From the NCBI RefSeq assembly GCF_013044505.1, contig NZ_JABERD010000034.1, forward strand, positions 1 to 61,970: a stretch of 61,970 bases of DNA, in the 5' to 3' direction. Of the stretch, positions 1 through 8,169 are shown one piece after another. Both the position numbers and the translations under genes were made by a program. The notes under the pieces are model-generated. The model saw only the letters and a program-made list of their open reading frames with translations. It searched no databases and was not told the DNA's origin. Within the stretch, counting starts at the first letter, position 1, and each line of letters begins with the position of its first letter. Source of the stretch: Streptomyces sp. S3(2020). Its GTDB lineage: Bacteria > Actinomycetota > Actinomycetes > Streptomycetales > Streptomycetaceae.

Positions 1-1
1 A

Positions 2-63
2 CGGCCCACCCACGTCGTCCCCCAGCACGGCATGCCGTGCTGGGGGACGACGTGGGTGGGCCG
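2..63. repeat. 62-bp perfect palindrome
   Basis: Bases 2-32 are the exact reverse complement of bases 33-63, with no spacer. It starts 57 bp beyond the stop codon of the FHA-ABC gene, which reads toward it. A transcript would form a very stable GC-rich hairpin with a tight CATG tip, so a bidirectional factor-independent terminator is the simplest role. There is no U-run. Because it lies at the extreme edge of the window, an assembly or contig-end artefact cannot be excluded. Confidence 0.75.
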
Positions 64-119
64 GAAGCCGGGGGTCGCCATCACGGCCTCCCGTGGACCT
101 GGGTCGCCATCGCGCGCGC

Positions 120-2459
120 CTACTTCCGCAGTACGGCCGGTTCGTGCCGGCGCAGCAGCCGGGACACGACGTAGCCGAAGAGGACCGACAGCACGACGAG
201 CATGGCCACGTTGAGCAGCCACACCCCCGCCGAGTGCCGGAACAGCGGGTCCCCCGTCAGCTCGCCGGGCACGATCCGGGCGAGCCCGACGGTGCCGGCC
301 ATCGCGCCGAGCGCCCATCGTGAGGGCACCAGCCAGGACAGCTGTTCCAGGCCCGGCACCCCGTCGAGTTTCAGCAGGGCGCCGCAGAACACCACTTGGA
401 CGATGGCGAGCAGGACCAGCAGCGGCATCGTCACCTCCTCCTTGCGCACCAGCGCGGAGACCAGCAGGCCGAGCATCATCGCCGTGAACGCCAGCAGGGC
501 GACGGCGACGGTGATCTCGACAAGGGGCGGCATCAACACGCCTTCGCCGCCCGGCGCGTTGAGGTCGACGCCGAACAGGGCGACCAGGGTCAGCACGACC
601 GCCTGGAGCACGGTGATCGTGCCGAGGACGACGACCTTGGAGAACAGATAGGCCGATCTGGACAGGCCCACGGCCCGCTCCCGCTGGTAGATCACCCGTT
701 CCTTGACCAGTTCGCGCACGGCGTTGGCCGCTCCCGTGAGCACGCCGCCGACACACAGGATCAGCAGCGCGTTCATCGCCGTCTCCTGCGTCAGCTTGCT
801 GCCGGCCAGGGCGCGGGCCATCGCGCCCATCACGAACGGCAGGGCGATCATGATGACCAGGAAGGTGCGGTCGGCACTCAGTGCCGTGGCGTAGCGGCGG
901 ATCAGGGTGCCGAGCTGGGCGCCGCGGCTGCGGGGCCTGGGCGGCGGGGCGATGACGACCGGTCCGGATCTGGGCACCCGGGGCTGCCCGGTCGCCTCCG
1001 AGACGTACTGCCGGTGCAGGGGCGAGGTGCGGAACTCTCCCGCCCAGTCCCGGCCCTGGTCCCGCTCGAAGGCCTCGAAGGCCTCCGGCCACTGCTCGTA
1101 GCCGAAGTAGGCGAGGGTGTCCTCGGGCGGGCCGTAGTAGGCGATCCGCCCGCCGGGGGCGAGGACGAGGAGCCGGTCGCAGACGTCGAGGCTGAGGACG
1201 CTGTGGGTGACGACGATGACGGTGCGGCCGTCGTCGGCGAGGCCGCGCAGCATGTGCATCACCGAGCGGTCCATGCCGGGGTCGAGGCCCGAGGTCGGCT
1301 CGTCGAGGAAGAGGAGCGAGGGTTTGGTGAGCAGTTCCAGGGCGACGCTGACGCGTTTGCGCTGGCCGCCGGAGAGGCTGTGCACGGGCTGGTCGGCGCG
1401 CTGTTCCAGGCCCAGTTCGCGGATGACCTCCTCCACCCTGGCCTGCCGTTCGGCCTTGGCGGTGTCCTGCGGGAAGCGCAGTTCGGCGGCGTAGGACAGC
1501 GCGGCGCGGACGGTGAGCTGGGCGTGCAGGATGTCGTCCTGCGGGACGAGGCCGATGCGCTGGCGCAGTTCGGCGTAGTCGCGGTACAGATCGCGGCCGT
1601 CGTAGAGGACGGTGCCGTGGTCGGCGGGGCGCTGGCCGGTGAGGGCGCCCAGGAGGGTGGACTTGCCCGCGCCGCTCGGGCCTACGACCGCGAGCAGGCA
1701 CTTCTCCCCCACCGGGAACGACACTTGGTCGAGGAGTGTCTTGCGGCCGCGGTCGACGGCGACGCTCAGATCCTGGACGTCGAGGGAGACCTCGCCGGTG
1801 TCGACGTACTCCTGGAGCTCGTCGCCGACCAGGCAGAACGCCGAGTGGCCGATGCCGACCACGTCTCCGGGACCGAGCGGGGCACGGGTGACGGGGCCGC
1901 CGTTGAGGTAGGTGCCGTTGTGGCTGCCCAGGTCGACGATCTCGTACGTGCCGTCGGGGTGGGCGCGCAGTTCGGCGTGCCGGCGGGAGACGACGAGGTC
2001 GTCGATGACGAGGTCGTTGTCGGCGGCGCGGCCGATGCGGACGGTCCGGGAGGGCAGCGGACGGACGGTGGTGGGCTGCCGGAAGGTGCCGGTGAGACCG
2101 GGCATCGACACGGCCGAGGGGCGTTCCGGTGGCGCCGGCGCCGTACTGGTCAGCACCGCCCTGGGGCCGTCGGCGGGGCTCCCGAAGCGGATCACACTGC
2201 CCGGGCCGACACTCCACTCCTCGACACGGCGGCCGTCGGTGTAGGTGCCGTTCGTGCTGTGCTCGTCCTCCAGGGTCCAGTGGTCGGCCTCGGGCCGCAG
2301 CACCGCGTGGTGCCAGGAGACCCGGGCGTCGTCGATCACGATGTCGCTCGATGGATCGCGCCCGACGTGGTAGTCGCGGCCCGGACTCATCACCGTGGAG
2401 CCCGTCTCGGTCTCCAGGACGAGTTCAGGCGCGGTCGGAGCGTTCGGCCGCTCTGCCAT
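120..2459 (-). CDS. FHA domain-containing ABC transporter, fused ATPase and ABC-2 permease
   Basis: A 779-residue fusion. Two forkhead-associated (phosphothreonine-binding) domains occupy roughly residues 12-90 and 135-215; both show the GR...SxxH...NGT pattern (GRDPSSDIVIDD, SWHH, STNGTY; GRAADNDLVIDD, SRRH, SHNGTYLNG). An ABC ATPase follows at about 230-450, with Walker A GPSGAGKST, signature LSGGQRKRVS and Walker B LLFLDEPTSGLDP. An ABC-2 type membrane domain of about six helices fills the last 270 residues. The architecture matches the ABCG-like half transporters with N-terminal FHA modules that are common in actinobacteria and thought to be gated by Ser/Thr kinase signalling. The substrate is unknown. 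It stands alone on the minus strand, with a large palindrome just past its stop. Confidence 0.93.
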   Translation of the reverse strand: MAERPNAPTAPELVLETETGSTVMSPGRDYHVGRDPSSDIVIDDARVSWHHAVLRPEADHWTLEDEHSTNGTYTDGRRVEEWSVGPGSVIRFGSPADGPRAVLTSTAPAPPERPSAVSMPGLTGTFRQPTTVRPLPSRTVRIGRAADNDLVIDDLVVSRRHAELRAHPDGTYEIVDLGSHNGTYLNGGPVTRAPLGPGDVVGIGHSAFCLVGDELQEYVDTGEVSLDVQDLSVAVDRGRKTLLDQVSFPVGEKCLLAVVGPSGAGKSTLLGALTGQRPADHGTVLYDGRDLYRDYAELRQRIGLVPQDDILHAQLTVRAALSYAAELRFPQDTAKAERQARVEEVIRELGLEQRADQPVHSLSGGQRKRVSVALELLTKPSLLFLDEPTSGLDPGMDRSVMHMLRGLADDGRTVIVVTHSVLSLDVCDRLLVLAPGGRIAYYGPPEDTLAYFGYEQWPEAFEAFERDQGRDWAGEFRTSPLHRQYVSEATGQPRVPRSGPVVIAPPPRPRSRGAQLGTLIRRYATALSADRTFLVIMIALPFVMGAMARALAGSKLTQETAMNALLILCVGGVLTGAANAVRELVKERVIYQRERAVGLSRSAYLFSKVVVLGTITVLQAVVLTLVALFGVDLNAPGGEGVLMPPLVEITVAVALLAFTAMMLGLLVSALVRKEEVTMPLLVLLAIVQVVFCGALLKLDGVPGLEQLSWLVPSRWALGAMAGTVGLARIVPGELTGDPLFRHSAGVWLLNVAMLVVLSVLFGYVVSRLLRRHEPAVLRK

Positions 2460-2511
2460 GCCGAAATTCTACCGATTCGCCCACATGTGCGCCCGGCGTC
2501 GCTCCAGGGGC

Positions 2512-2922
2512 TCACCCCACGGAGACGACCAGCGCCGGAATCGTCCGCTGCATCCGCAGGGCGTCCACCGACTCGGCGAGCAGCTCGTACTCGGTGGTCT
2601 CGTCGCTGGTGGCGATCCTGATCAGCCGTCCGGCCGCCAACTCGTCGGCGACCAGCTCCTGTTGGGCGTCGTCCCCACACCAGGCGCGCAGCACGGCGGG
2701 CACATCGGGCACGGTGTCGGCGACCGGGACGAGCGCGCCCGCCGGTAAGTGCTCGGCGTCGGGCTGCGGGTCGAGCCGCTCGGCGATCCAGGCGGCGCGG
2801 TCGCGCAGCCACCAGAGCGCCAGCGCGAGGGTGGGAGCCCGGTAGCTGCCCAGGGGTACGCCGATACGTTTCCCCTCGCACGTTCCGTACGCGGTGACAT
2901 GGCACAGGAATTCGTCGTGCAC
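2512..2922 (-). CDS. conserved hypothetical protein
   Basis: About 136 residues, soluble, no signal peptide or membrane segment, family not recognised. The N-terminal half (HDEFLCHVTAYG...) contains Cys and Trp residues; the rest is acidic and helical-looking. I chose the GTG at 2922 because a GGGGGAG ribosome-binding sequence sits six bases before it; a GTG two codons earlier (2928) is also possible, while the much longer open frame starting at 2994 lacks a good site. It lies upstream of and in line with the FHA-ABC gene, about 50 bp away, so the two may be co-transcribed. No function can be assigned. Confidence 0.7.
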   Translation of the reverse strand: MHDEFLCHVTAYGTCEGKRIGVPLGSYRAPTLALALWWLRDRAAWIAERLDPQPDAEHLPAGALVPVADTVPDVPAVLRAWCGDDAQQELVADELAAGRLIRIATSDETTEYELLAESVDALRMQRTIPALVVSVG

Positions 2923-3091
2923 GTTCACTCCCCCGGTGCGTAGTGCGCCTCTCGGCTTGCCTCGCTTTCGGTGCGGCTCTCGTGCTGCGGACATCGCGGC
3001 TCATGTGCGGTGCGTGATGACACCCTCGCAGGATGTGAATGCCCTGTCAGATGAGTATGTTCACTACTGAAACACTGTCACCACAACTTTC

Positions 3092-3130
3092 CGGCCAGTC
3101 TCCTGGCATATTCACCAGGAGAGTTGGCCG
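3092..3130. promoter_or_regulatory. interrupted 14-bp inverted repeat in intergenic region
   Basis: CGGCCA plus TCTCCTGG on the left (3092-3106) pairs with CCAGGAGA plus TGGCCG on the right (3115-3130) around an 8-base CATATTCA loop, with one small internal bulge. It lies in the 346-bp gap (2923-3268) between a divergent hypothetical gene and the SnoaL-like gene. Apart from this hairpin and the palindrome at 3150-3166 I see nothing else in the gap. It could be an operator or an RNA hairpin in the leader of the downstream gene. Confidence 0.5.
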
Positions 3131-3149
3131 AAATGCGGCGGCCGATGGC

Positions 3150-3166
3150 ATTACCCCGGGGGTAAT
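3150..3166. promoter_or_regulatory. 17-bp perfect palindrome ATTACCCC-G-GGGGTAAT
   Basis: Eight-base arms flank a single central G. The site is about 100 bp upstream of the SnoaL-like gene. A TACCCC...GGGGTA core is the kind of dyad recognised by CsoR-type copper sensors in actinobacteria, but the family assignment is only by motif resemblance. No csoR gene is visible in the window. Confidence 0.5.
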
Positions 3167-3268
3167 CGACGGTCCGCTTTGCGACGGGCAAGGTTGCGGT
3201 ACCGGGTCACCACATCCGGGGCCCGGGTCCTGACCAGCAGATACGACCTCGACGGAGGCTGATTTCGC

Positions 3269-3652
3269 ATGCCCGCCACCACCGACCGTTACGAGAGTGC
3301 CGTCGCCCGCTACTTCGAGGCCTGGAACGCCAACGACCGGGAGACCCTGGCCAAAGCGGTGGCCGCCGCCTGGGCTCCGGACGGCACCTACACCGACCCC
3401 CTGGCCGACGTGGGCGGCCATGAGCAGATCGCCGCGGTGATCGCGGCGGCGCACGCGCAGTTCCCGGGGTTCGTCTTCTACCCCACCGCGGTCGTGGACG
3501 GCCATCACGACACCGTGCGCTTCTCCTGGGAGCTGGTGAACGAGGCCGACGGCAGCGCGCCCGTCGCGGGCTTCGACGTGATCGCGCTGGACGAGAAGGG
3601 CCGTATCCGCTCGGTGTACGGATTTCTGGACCGGGTGCCCGCCGGGGCGTGA
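3269..3652 (+). CDS. SnoaL-like / NTF2-fold protein
   Basis: 127 residues with the layout of the SnoaL-like polyketide cyclase/isomerase superfamily: an N-terminal helix ([16 protein letters not shown]), the [22 protein letters not shown] segment where a ring of acidic and aromatic residues lines the cavity, and a final sheet ending [14 protein letters not shown]. Such proteins are cytoplasmic and small, and the reaction cannot be told from sequence. The start is ATG at 3269, preceded by GGAGGCTGATTTCGC. The promoter region contains a 39-bp hairpin and a 17-bp CCCC/GGGG palindrome. A DUF1905-like gene follows on the same strand after a stem-loop. Confidence 0.8.
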   Translation: MPATTDRYESAVARYFEAWNANDRETLAKAVAAAWAPDGTYTDPLADVGGHEQIAAVIAAAHAQFPGFVFYPTAVVDGHHDTVRFSWELVNEADGSAPVAGFDVIALDEKGRIRSVYGFLDRVPAGA

Positions 3653-3665
3653 TGAGTTTTCGCGC

Positions 3666-3698
3666 TCGCGGTGGTCTCTTGAAGGGAGACCACCGCGA
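3666..3698 (+). terminator. 13-bp stem-loop between two genes
   Basis: TCGCGGTGGTCTC and its exact complement GAGACCACCGCGA are separated by a 7-base TTGAAGG loop. It begins 14 bp after the SnoaL-like stop codon and ends 17 bp before the next start, so it could terminate the first gene or fold over the translation start of the second. There is no U-tract. Confidence 0.5.
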
Positions 3699-3714
3699 CC
3701 GAAGGGCGAGCGTC

Positions 3715-4002
3715 ATGAGTACGACCGAGAAGCTGGACCGGCAGTTCACCGCCGAGCTGGTCAAGAGCCCCGCCGAAGGGGGCTGGACCTATCTCGTGTG
3801 GCCCGAGTCCGCCGTGTTCTTCGGGACCCGCGGCCTGGTCAAGGTCAGCGGGACCATCGACGGACATCCGTTCCGCAGCTCCTTCATGGCCCTGGGCGAC
3901 GGCAGGCACAAGCTGCCCGTGAAGGCCGAGGTCCGCAGGGCCATCGGGAAGGAGGCGGGCGACACCGTGACCGTCCGCCTCCAGGAGCGGCTTACTTCTT
4001 GA
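3715..4002 (+). CDS. DUF1905-family protein
   Basis: 95 residues beginning [17 protein letters not shown]. The pattern [17 protein letters not shown]...[46 protein letters not shown] is the usual DUF1905 arrangement, a small beta-barrel of unknown function. I chose the ATG at 3715 because the longer frame from 3649 would run through a strong hairpin and adds a non-conserved, Arg-rich extension. Its 3' end overlaps the convergent aldo/keto reductase gene by 11 bp. Confidence 0.82.
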   Translation: MSTTEKLDRQFTAELVKSPAEGGWTYLVWPESAVFFGTRGLVKVSGTIDGHPFRSSFMALGDGRHKLPVKAEVRRAIGKEAGDTVTVRLQERLTS

Positions 4003-4987
4003 GCACGGCGTCGATACGGGCCAGCTCGTCCGCGTCGAAGTCGAGGTTGCGGATGGTGCCGACGCTGTCCTCGATCTGCTGCGGGCTGCTCGCGCCGACG
4101 AGGGCGGAGGTCACCCGGCCGCCGCGCAGCACCCAGGCCAGGGCCAGCTGGGCCAGGGTCTGGCCGCGGGACTCGGCGATGTCGTTCAGCTCGCGCAGCT
4201 GGGCGACCAGGTCCTCGGTGAGCGCGTCGGAGTTCAGGAACGGGCTGTCGCTCGCGGCCCGCGAGTCCTCCGGGATGCCGTCGAGGTAGCGGCCGGTGAG
4301 CAGGCCCTGCTCCAGCGGGGAGAACACGATCGAGCCGACCTGGAGCTCGTCCAGGGCGTCCAGGAGGCCCTCGTCCTCGGGGCGCCGGTCGAGCATCGAG
4401 TAGCGCGGCTGGTGGATGAGGAGCGGGGTGCCGAGCTCCCCGAGGATCCGGGCGGCCTCGCGGGTCTGCTCCGCGGAGTAGTTGGAGACACCGACGTAGA
4501 GCGCCTTGCCCTGCTGCACGGCCGAGTGCAGGGCGCCCATCGTCTCCTCCAACGGAGTCTCGGGGTCGGGCCGGTGCGAGTAGAAGACGTCGACGTAGTC
4601 CAGGCCCATCCGGGTCAGGCTCTGGTCCAGCGAGGACAGCAGGTACTTGCGGGAGCCCCACTCGCCGTACGGGCCGGGCCACATCAGATAGCCGGCCTTG
4701 GTGGAGATGATCAGCTCGTCGCGGTAGGCGGCGAGGTCGGACTTCAGGGCCTCGCCGAAGGCGGACTCGGCGGCGCCGGGGGGCGGGCCGTAGTTGTTGG
4801 CCAGGTCGAAGTGGGTGACCCCGAGGTCGAAGGCGCGGCGCAGGATCGCGCGCTGCGTCTCCACGGTGCGGTCCGCCGGGCCGAAGTTGTGCCACAGGCC
4901 GAGCGAGATCGCGGGAAGCTTCAGGCCGCTGCGTCCGGTGCGCCGGTAGGGCATGTCCGTGTAGCGGTCGGGGTGTGCGGTGTACAA
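3992..4987 (-). CDS. mgrA: aldo/keto reductase, L-glyceraldehyde 3-phosphate reductase type
   Basis: 331 residues, a complete (beta/alpha)8 aldo/keto reductase of the YghZ/AKR14 type; [13 protein letters not shown] near the start is diagnostic of that group. The catalytic tetrad is visible: Asp and Tyr in FDLANNYG, Lys in ISTKAGY, and His in YSHRPDP. The C-terminal NADPH-binding part carries [12 protein letters not shown]. It probably detoxifies reactive aldehydes such as methylglyoxal or L-glyceraldehyde 3-phosphate with NADPH in the cytoplasm. It diverges from a LysR gene, with two tandem 17-bp repeats just before its start, so LysR control is likely. Confidence 0.9.
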   Translation of the reverse strand: MYTAHPDRYTDMPYRRTGRSGLKLPAISLGLWHNFGPADRTVETQRAILRRAFDLGVTHFDLANNYGPPPGAAESAFGEALKSDLAAYRDELIISTKAGYLMWPGPYGEWGSRKYLLSSLDQSLTRMGLDYVDVFYSHRPDPETPLEETMGALHSAVQQGKALYVGVSNYSAEQTREAARILGELGTPLLIHQPRYSMLDRRPEDEGLLDALDELQVGSIVFSPLEQGLLTGRYLDGIPEDSRAASDSPFLNSDALTEDLVAQLRELNDIAESRGQTLAQLALAWVLRGGRVTSALVGASSPQQIEDSVGTIRNLDFDADELARIDAVLKK

Positions 4988-5007
4988 CGCGACTCCAGAG
5001 GGGTTGG

Positions 5008-5041
5008 CACGGTTTCCTGAGAACCACGGTTTCCTGAGAAC
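5008..5041. promoter_or_regulatory. two tandem 17-bp repeats in the aldo/keto reductase-LysR divergent promoter
   Basis: CACGGTTTCCTGAGAAC occurs twice back to back (5008-5024 and 5025-5041). Each copy, read with the next bases, contains GGTT-N7-AACC, which fits the T-N11-A dyads bound by LysR regulators. The repeats are 20 bp upstream of the reductase start and about 105 bp before the LysR start, as expected for a LysR target that is also autoregulatory. Confidence 0.65.
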
Positions 5042-5146
5042 CGGTGTCCACTACCGCCCTCCACTCTTTCGCGACCTGGGGGCATTGGTCCAACAGAAGA
5101 ATCCGATGGAATTCAGCGGACAGGTTTCTGAGTAGGCTTCTGCGTC

Positions 5147-6064
5147 ATGGAACTCCGACATCTCCAGCACTTCGTCGCGGTCGCCGAGGACCAGCACTTC
5201 ACCCGGGCGGCCGAGCGACTGCTGGTGTCCCAGTCGGGGCTCTCGGCCTCGATCCGGGCACTGGAGCGGGAGCTGCAGACGCCGTTGTTCGTGCGGACCA
5301 CCCGGCGGGTGACGCTCACACCCGCGGGCCGGGCGCTGCTGGGCGAGGCGGAGCGCGTCCTCGCGCAGGTGCGGGCGGCCCATGAGGCGGTGGCCGCGGT
5401 GCAGGGCGTGCTGCGCGGGATGCTCGCGCTCGGGTCGGAGCAGTGCATCGCCGGGGTGCATGTGGCCGGGCTGCTGGCCACGTTCCGGCGACGGCACCCG
5501 GACGTGGAGATCTGTCTGCGGCAGGCCGGCTCCGGCGCGCTCGCCGAGGAGGTCGCCGCCGGACGCCTCGACCTGGCCTTCGCGGTGCGGACGGCCCAGG
5601 AGGACACCGACCAGCTGAGGGTCGTACCGCTGGCCGGTGAGCCGATGACCGTGCTGTGCCACCCGGACCACCGGCTCGCGCGCGCCGGGGCGGCCGTGAC
5701 TCCGGAGGACCTCGGCGGCGAGGTCTTCGTCGACTTCCATCCGGACTGGGGCCCGCGCCGCACCACCGACGCCGCGTTCGCCGCGGCGGGCGTACGGCGG
5801 GCGGTCGCGCTGGAGGTGAACGACGTGCACAGCCTCCTCGACCTGGTCGACGAGAACCTGGGCGTCGCCGTCGTCCCGCGCCACTTCCGGCACAAGCGCC
5901 CGTCGCTGACCGCGCTCCCCGTGAAGGGCACCGGGGAGACCGTGTACGAGACGGTCGCCCTGCTGCCGCCCGAGCAGGCCACCAGCCCGGCCGCGCGGGC
6001 GCTGATGGAACTGCTGGAAACAGGGGGCGTAGGTACACCCCGGGACGGGGTCCACCCCTCCTGA
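5147..6064 (+). CDS. LysR family transcriptional regulator
   Basis: 305 residues, the family's normal length. The N-terminal winged helix-turn-helix (MELRHLQHFVAVAEDQHFTRAAERLLVSQSGLSASIRALE) is textbook LysR, followed by a type-2 periplasmic-binding-fold effector domain (about residues 90-295). It is transcribed divergently from the aldo/keto reductase gene, and the tandem repeats between them are its most likely binding site. The effector is unknown; an aldehyde or redox stress signal would suit the neighbour. Confidence 0.92.
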   Translation: MELRHLQHFVAVAEDQHFTRAAERLLVSQSGLSASIRALERELQTPLFVRTTRRVTLTPAGRALLGEAERVLAQVRAAHEAVAAVQGVLRGMLALGSEQCIAGVHVAGLLATFRRRHPDVEICLRQAGSGALAEEVAAGRLDLAFAVRTAQEDTDQLRVVPLAGEPMTVLCHPDHRLARAGAAVTPEDLGGEVFVDFHPDWGPRRTTDAAFAAAGVRRAVALEVNDVHSLLDLVDENLGVAVVPRHFRHKRPSLTALPVKGTGETVYETVALLPPEQATSPAARALMELLETGGVGTPRDGVHPS

Positions 6065-6131
6065 CCGGGCCCGTCCGCCACCGCAGACTCGTGACCGTCC
6101 CTCACGACAACTACGGTCAGGAGTACGGGAG

Positions 6132-7631
6132 ATGACGGATCACACACGACGGAACGTGCTGCGCGGCACGGCGGCTATCGCGGCGGCGGGCGGACTGGTC
6201 GGCACCGGAGCGGGGGCGGGTTCGCGGGCGGTCGCCGCGGCTCCCCAGGTGCCCACCGCGCGGCGCTTCCCCTTCCTGGAGGGCGCGTTCGAGCCGGTCA
6301 CGGAGGAACTGACGGCCTTCGACCTGCCGGTCACCGGCCGCGTCCCCCACGATCTGAACGGCCGCTATCTGCGCAACGGCCCCAACGTCCTGGGCCTGGA
6401 GGACCCGCGCGCCCACCACTGGATGCTCGGCGACGGCATGGTGCACGGCGTCCGGCTGCGCGACGGCCGCGCCGAGTGGTACCGCAACCGCTGGGTGCGC
6501 TCCTCCCAGGTGGCGAGGAAACTCGGCGAGCCCTACCCGCGTCCGGTGCCGCCGGACGACTTCCCGTGCAACACCCATGTGATCCCCTACCGGGGGCGGA
6601 TCCTCACGCTCCAGGAGAGCGGACCGCTGCCGTACGAACTCGACGACGAGCTCGGCACCGTCGGCACGTACGACTTCCGGGGCACCCTGAAGGGCCCGCT
6701 CACCGCGCACACCAAGTTCGACGTCCACGCCGGTGAACTGCACGCCATCGCCTACTACCCGACCTGGGACCATGTCCGGCACCTGGTGGTCGATCCGACG
6801 GGCCGGGTCTCCCGCACCACCAGGATCCCGGTGGCGGACGCGCCGATGATCCACGACTTCGCCCTCACCGAGCACCACGTGATCATCCTCGACATGCCGG
6901 TCACCTTCGACCCGGCGGCGGCCGAGCGCGGGGACATCGTCCCGTACGTCTGGAACGACGAGCACCCGGCCCGGGTCGGAGTGCTGCCGCGCGAGGGCGG
7001 TGCGGTCCGCTGGTTCGAGGTCGACCCGGTCTACTACTCGCACACCCTCAACGCGTACGAGGAGGGCACGGACATCGTCGTCGACACGACGAACTTCGAC
7101 GCCCCCTTCCTCGTCGCGGGCAACGGCTCGGGCGGCCCCTACAGCACGGGCACCCCCAGGCTCGACCGCTGGACGATCGACCTGCGCCACGGCCGGGTGC
7201 GGACCCGGACCCTCGACGACCGCCCACAGGAATTCCCGCGCGTGAACGAGGCGTTGGTGTCCCGCAGGCACCGCTACGGCTACGCGGCGGCATCAGCGGA
7301 GATGACGGTGGCCTACATGGCGGTCGACGGCAACCCGCCCGACCGGGCGTTCGGCAACGCGCTCATCAAGCAGGACCTGCTGCGCGGCACGACCCAGGTC
7401 CACCGGCTGCCGCGCGGAGCGGCCGCGAGCGAGGCCGTGTTCGTACCGCGCGAACACAGCGCGGCCGAGGACGACGGGTACGCGATCGCCTACGTCCACG
7501 ATCCCGATCGCGGCGCTTCCGACCTGGTGATCCTCGCCGCGCAGGACTTCACCGGCGAGCCGGTGGCCCGGATCCACCTGCCGGGCCGGGTACCGCTGGG
7601 GTTCCACGGGAGCTGGATTCCGGACGCGTGA
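6132..7631 (+). CDS. carotenoid oxygenase family protein with Tat signal
   Basis: 499 residues. Residues 1-36 form a twin-arginine signal (RRNVLRGTAAIAAAGG...AVAAAP), so export is predicted. The rest is the RPE65/carotenoid-cleavage seven-bladed propeller: LNGRYLRNGPN near the start, and four iron-ligand histidines expected at TAHTKFDVHAGE, MIHDFALTEHH, YYSHTLNAYE and the final LGFHGSWIPDA. These enzymes split C=C bonds of carotenoids, stilbenes or lignin phenylpropanoids with non-haem iron(II) and O2. An exported Streptomyces member most plausibly acts on plant-derived stilbenes or apocarotenoids, but that is inference. The start is the ATG after GGAGTACGGGAG. Confidence 0.9.
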   Translation: MTDHTRRNVLRGTAAIAAAGGLVGTGAGAGSRAVAAAPQVPTARRFPFLEGAFEPVTEELTAFDLPVTGRVPHDLNGRYLRNGPNVLGLEDPRAHHWMLGDGMVHGVRLRDGRAEWYRNRWVRSSQVARKLGEPYPRPVPPDDFPCNTHVIPYRGRILTLQESGPLPYELDDELGTVGTYDFRGTLKGPLTAHTKFDVHAGELHAIAYYPTWDHVRHLVVDPTGRVSRTTRIPVADAPMIHDFALTEHHVIILDMPVTFDPAAAERGDIVPYVWNDEHPARVGVLPREGGAVRWFEVDPVYYSHTLNAYEEGTDIVVDTTNFDAPFLVAGNGSGGPYSTGTPRLDRWTIDLRHGRVRTRTLDDRPQEFPRVNEALVSRRHRYGYAAASAEMTVAYMAVDGNPPDRAFGNALIKQDLLRGTTQVHRLPRGAAASEAVFVPREHSAAEDDGYAIAYVHDPDRGASDLVILAAQDFTGEPVARIHLPGRVPLGFHGSWIPDA

Positions 7632-7647
7632 GACGCCCGGGTGCGCG

Positions 7648-8169
7648 ATGGTGGACGGTATGCATGCAAAGGACATCCTCATCGACGGTTTCAGCCGCAT
7701 CCAGGAAGAAGTCCATACCGCCGTCGAGGGCCTGACCCCCGACGACCTCAACCATCGCCTGCGCCCCGACGCCAACTCCATCACCTGGCTGGTCTGGCAC
7801 CTCACCCGCATCCAGGACGACCACCTGGCCGACGCCTTCGGACTCGACCAGGTGTGGCTGACCCAGGAGTGGGAGAAGCGCTTCGGCCTCGACCTGCCGC
7901 CCCGCGACCACGGGTACGGTCACACCTCCGCGCAGGTCGCGAAGGTGCGGGTCGACTCCCCCGAGCTGCTGACCGGTTATTACGACGCCGTCCACGCGCA
8001 GAGTCTGGAGGCGCTGCGCGGGGTGAGCGCGGCGGACCTGGAACGGGTCGTGGACACGAACTGGGATCCGCCGGTCACGATGGGCGTCCGCCTGGTCAGC
8101 GTCCTGGCCGACGATCTGGAACACGTCGGCCAGGCCGCGTATCTCCGGGGGCTGCGTCAGAGCGCGTAG
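7648..8169 (+). CDS. DinB family protein (DUF664-like)
   Basis: About 173 residues with the four-helix bundle pattern of DinB/YfiT-like metal-binding proteins; some relatives are thiol S-transferases using mycothiol or bacillithiol. Candidate metal ligands are the histidines in [13 protein letters not shown] and in [14 protein letters not shown]. An ATG four codons downstream (7660, [11 protein letters not shown]) is an equally good start. The 3' end overlaps the convergent adenosine deaminase gene by 13 bp. No specific substrate can be given. Confidence 0.85.
   Translation: MVDGMHAKDILIDGFSRIQEEVHTAVEGLTPDDLNHRLRPDANSITWLVWHLTRIQDDHLADAFGLDQVWLTQEWEKRFGLDLPPRDHGYGHTSAQVAKVRVDSPELLTGYYDAVHAQSLEALRGVSAADLERVVDTNWDPPVTMGVRLVSVLADDLEHVGQAAYLRGLRQSA

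Noticed and set aside
396..2621. Plus-strand 741-codon frame opposite the FHA-ABC gene
   Set aside because: Repetitive Gly/Glu/Asp/Val composition and no domain; the minus-strand gene has full FHA and ABC motifs.
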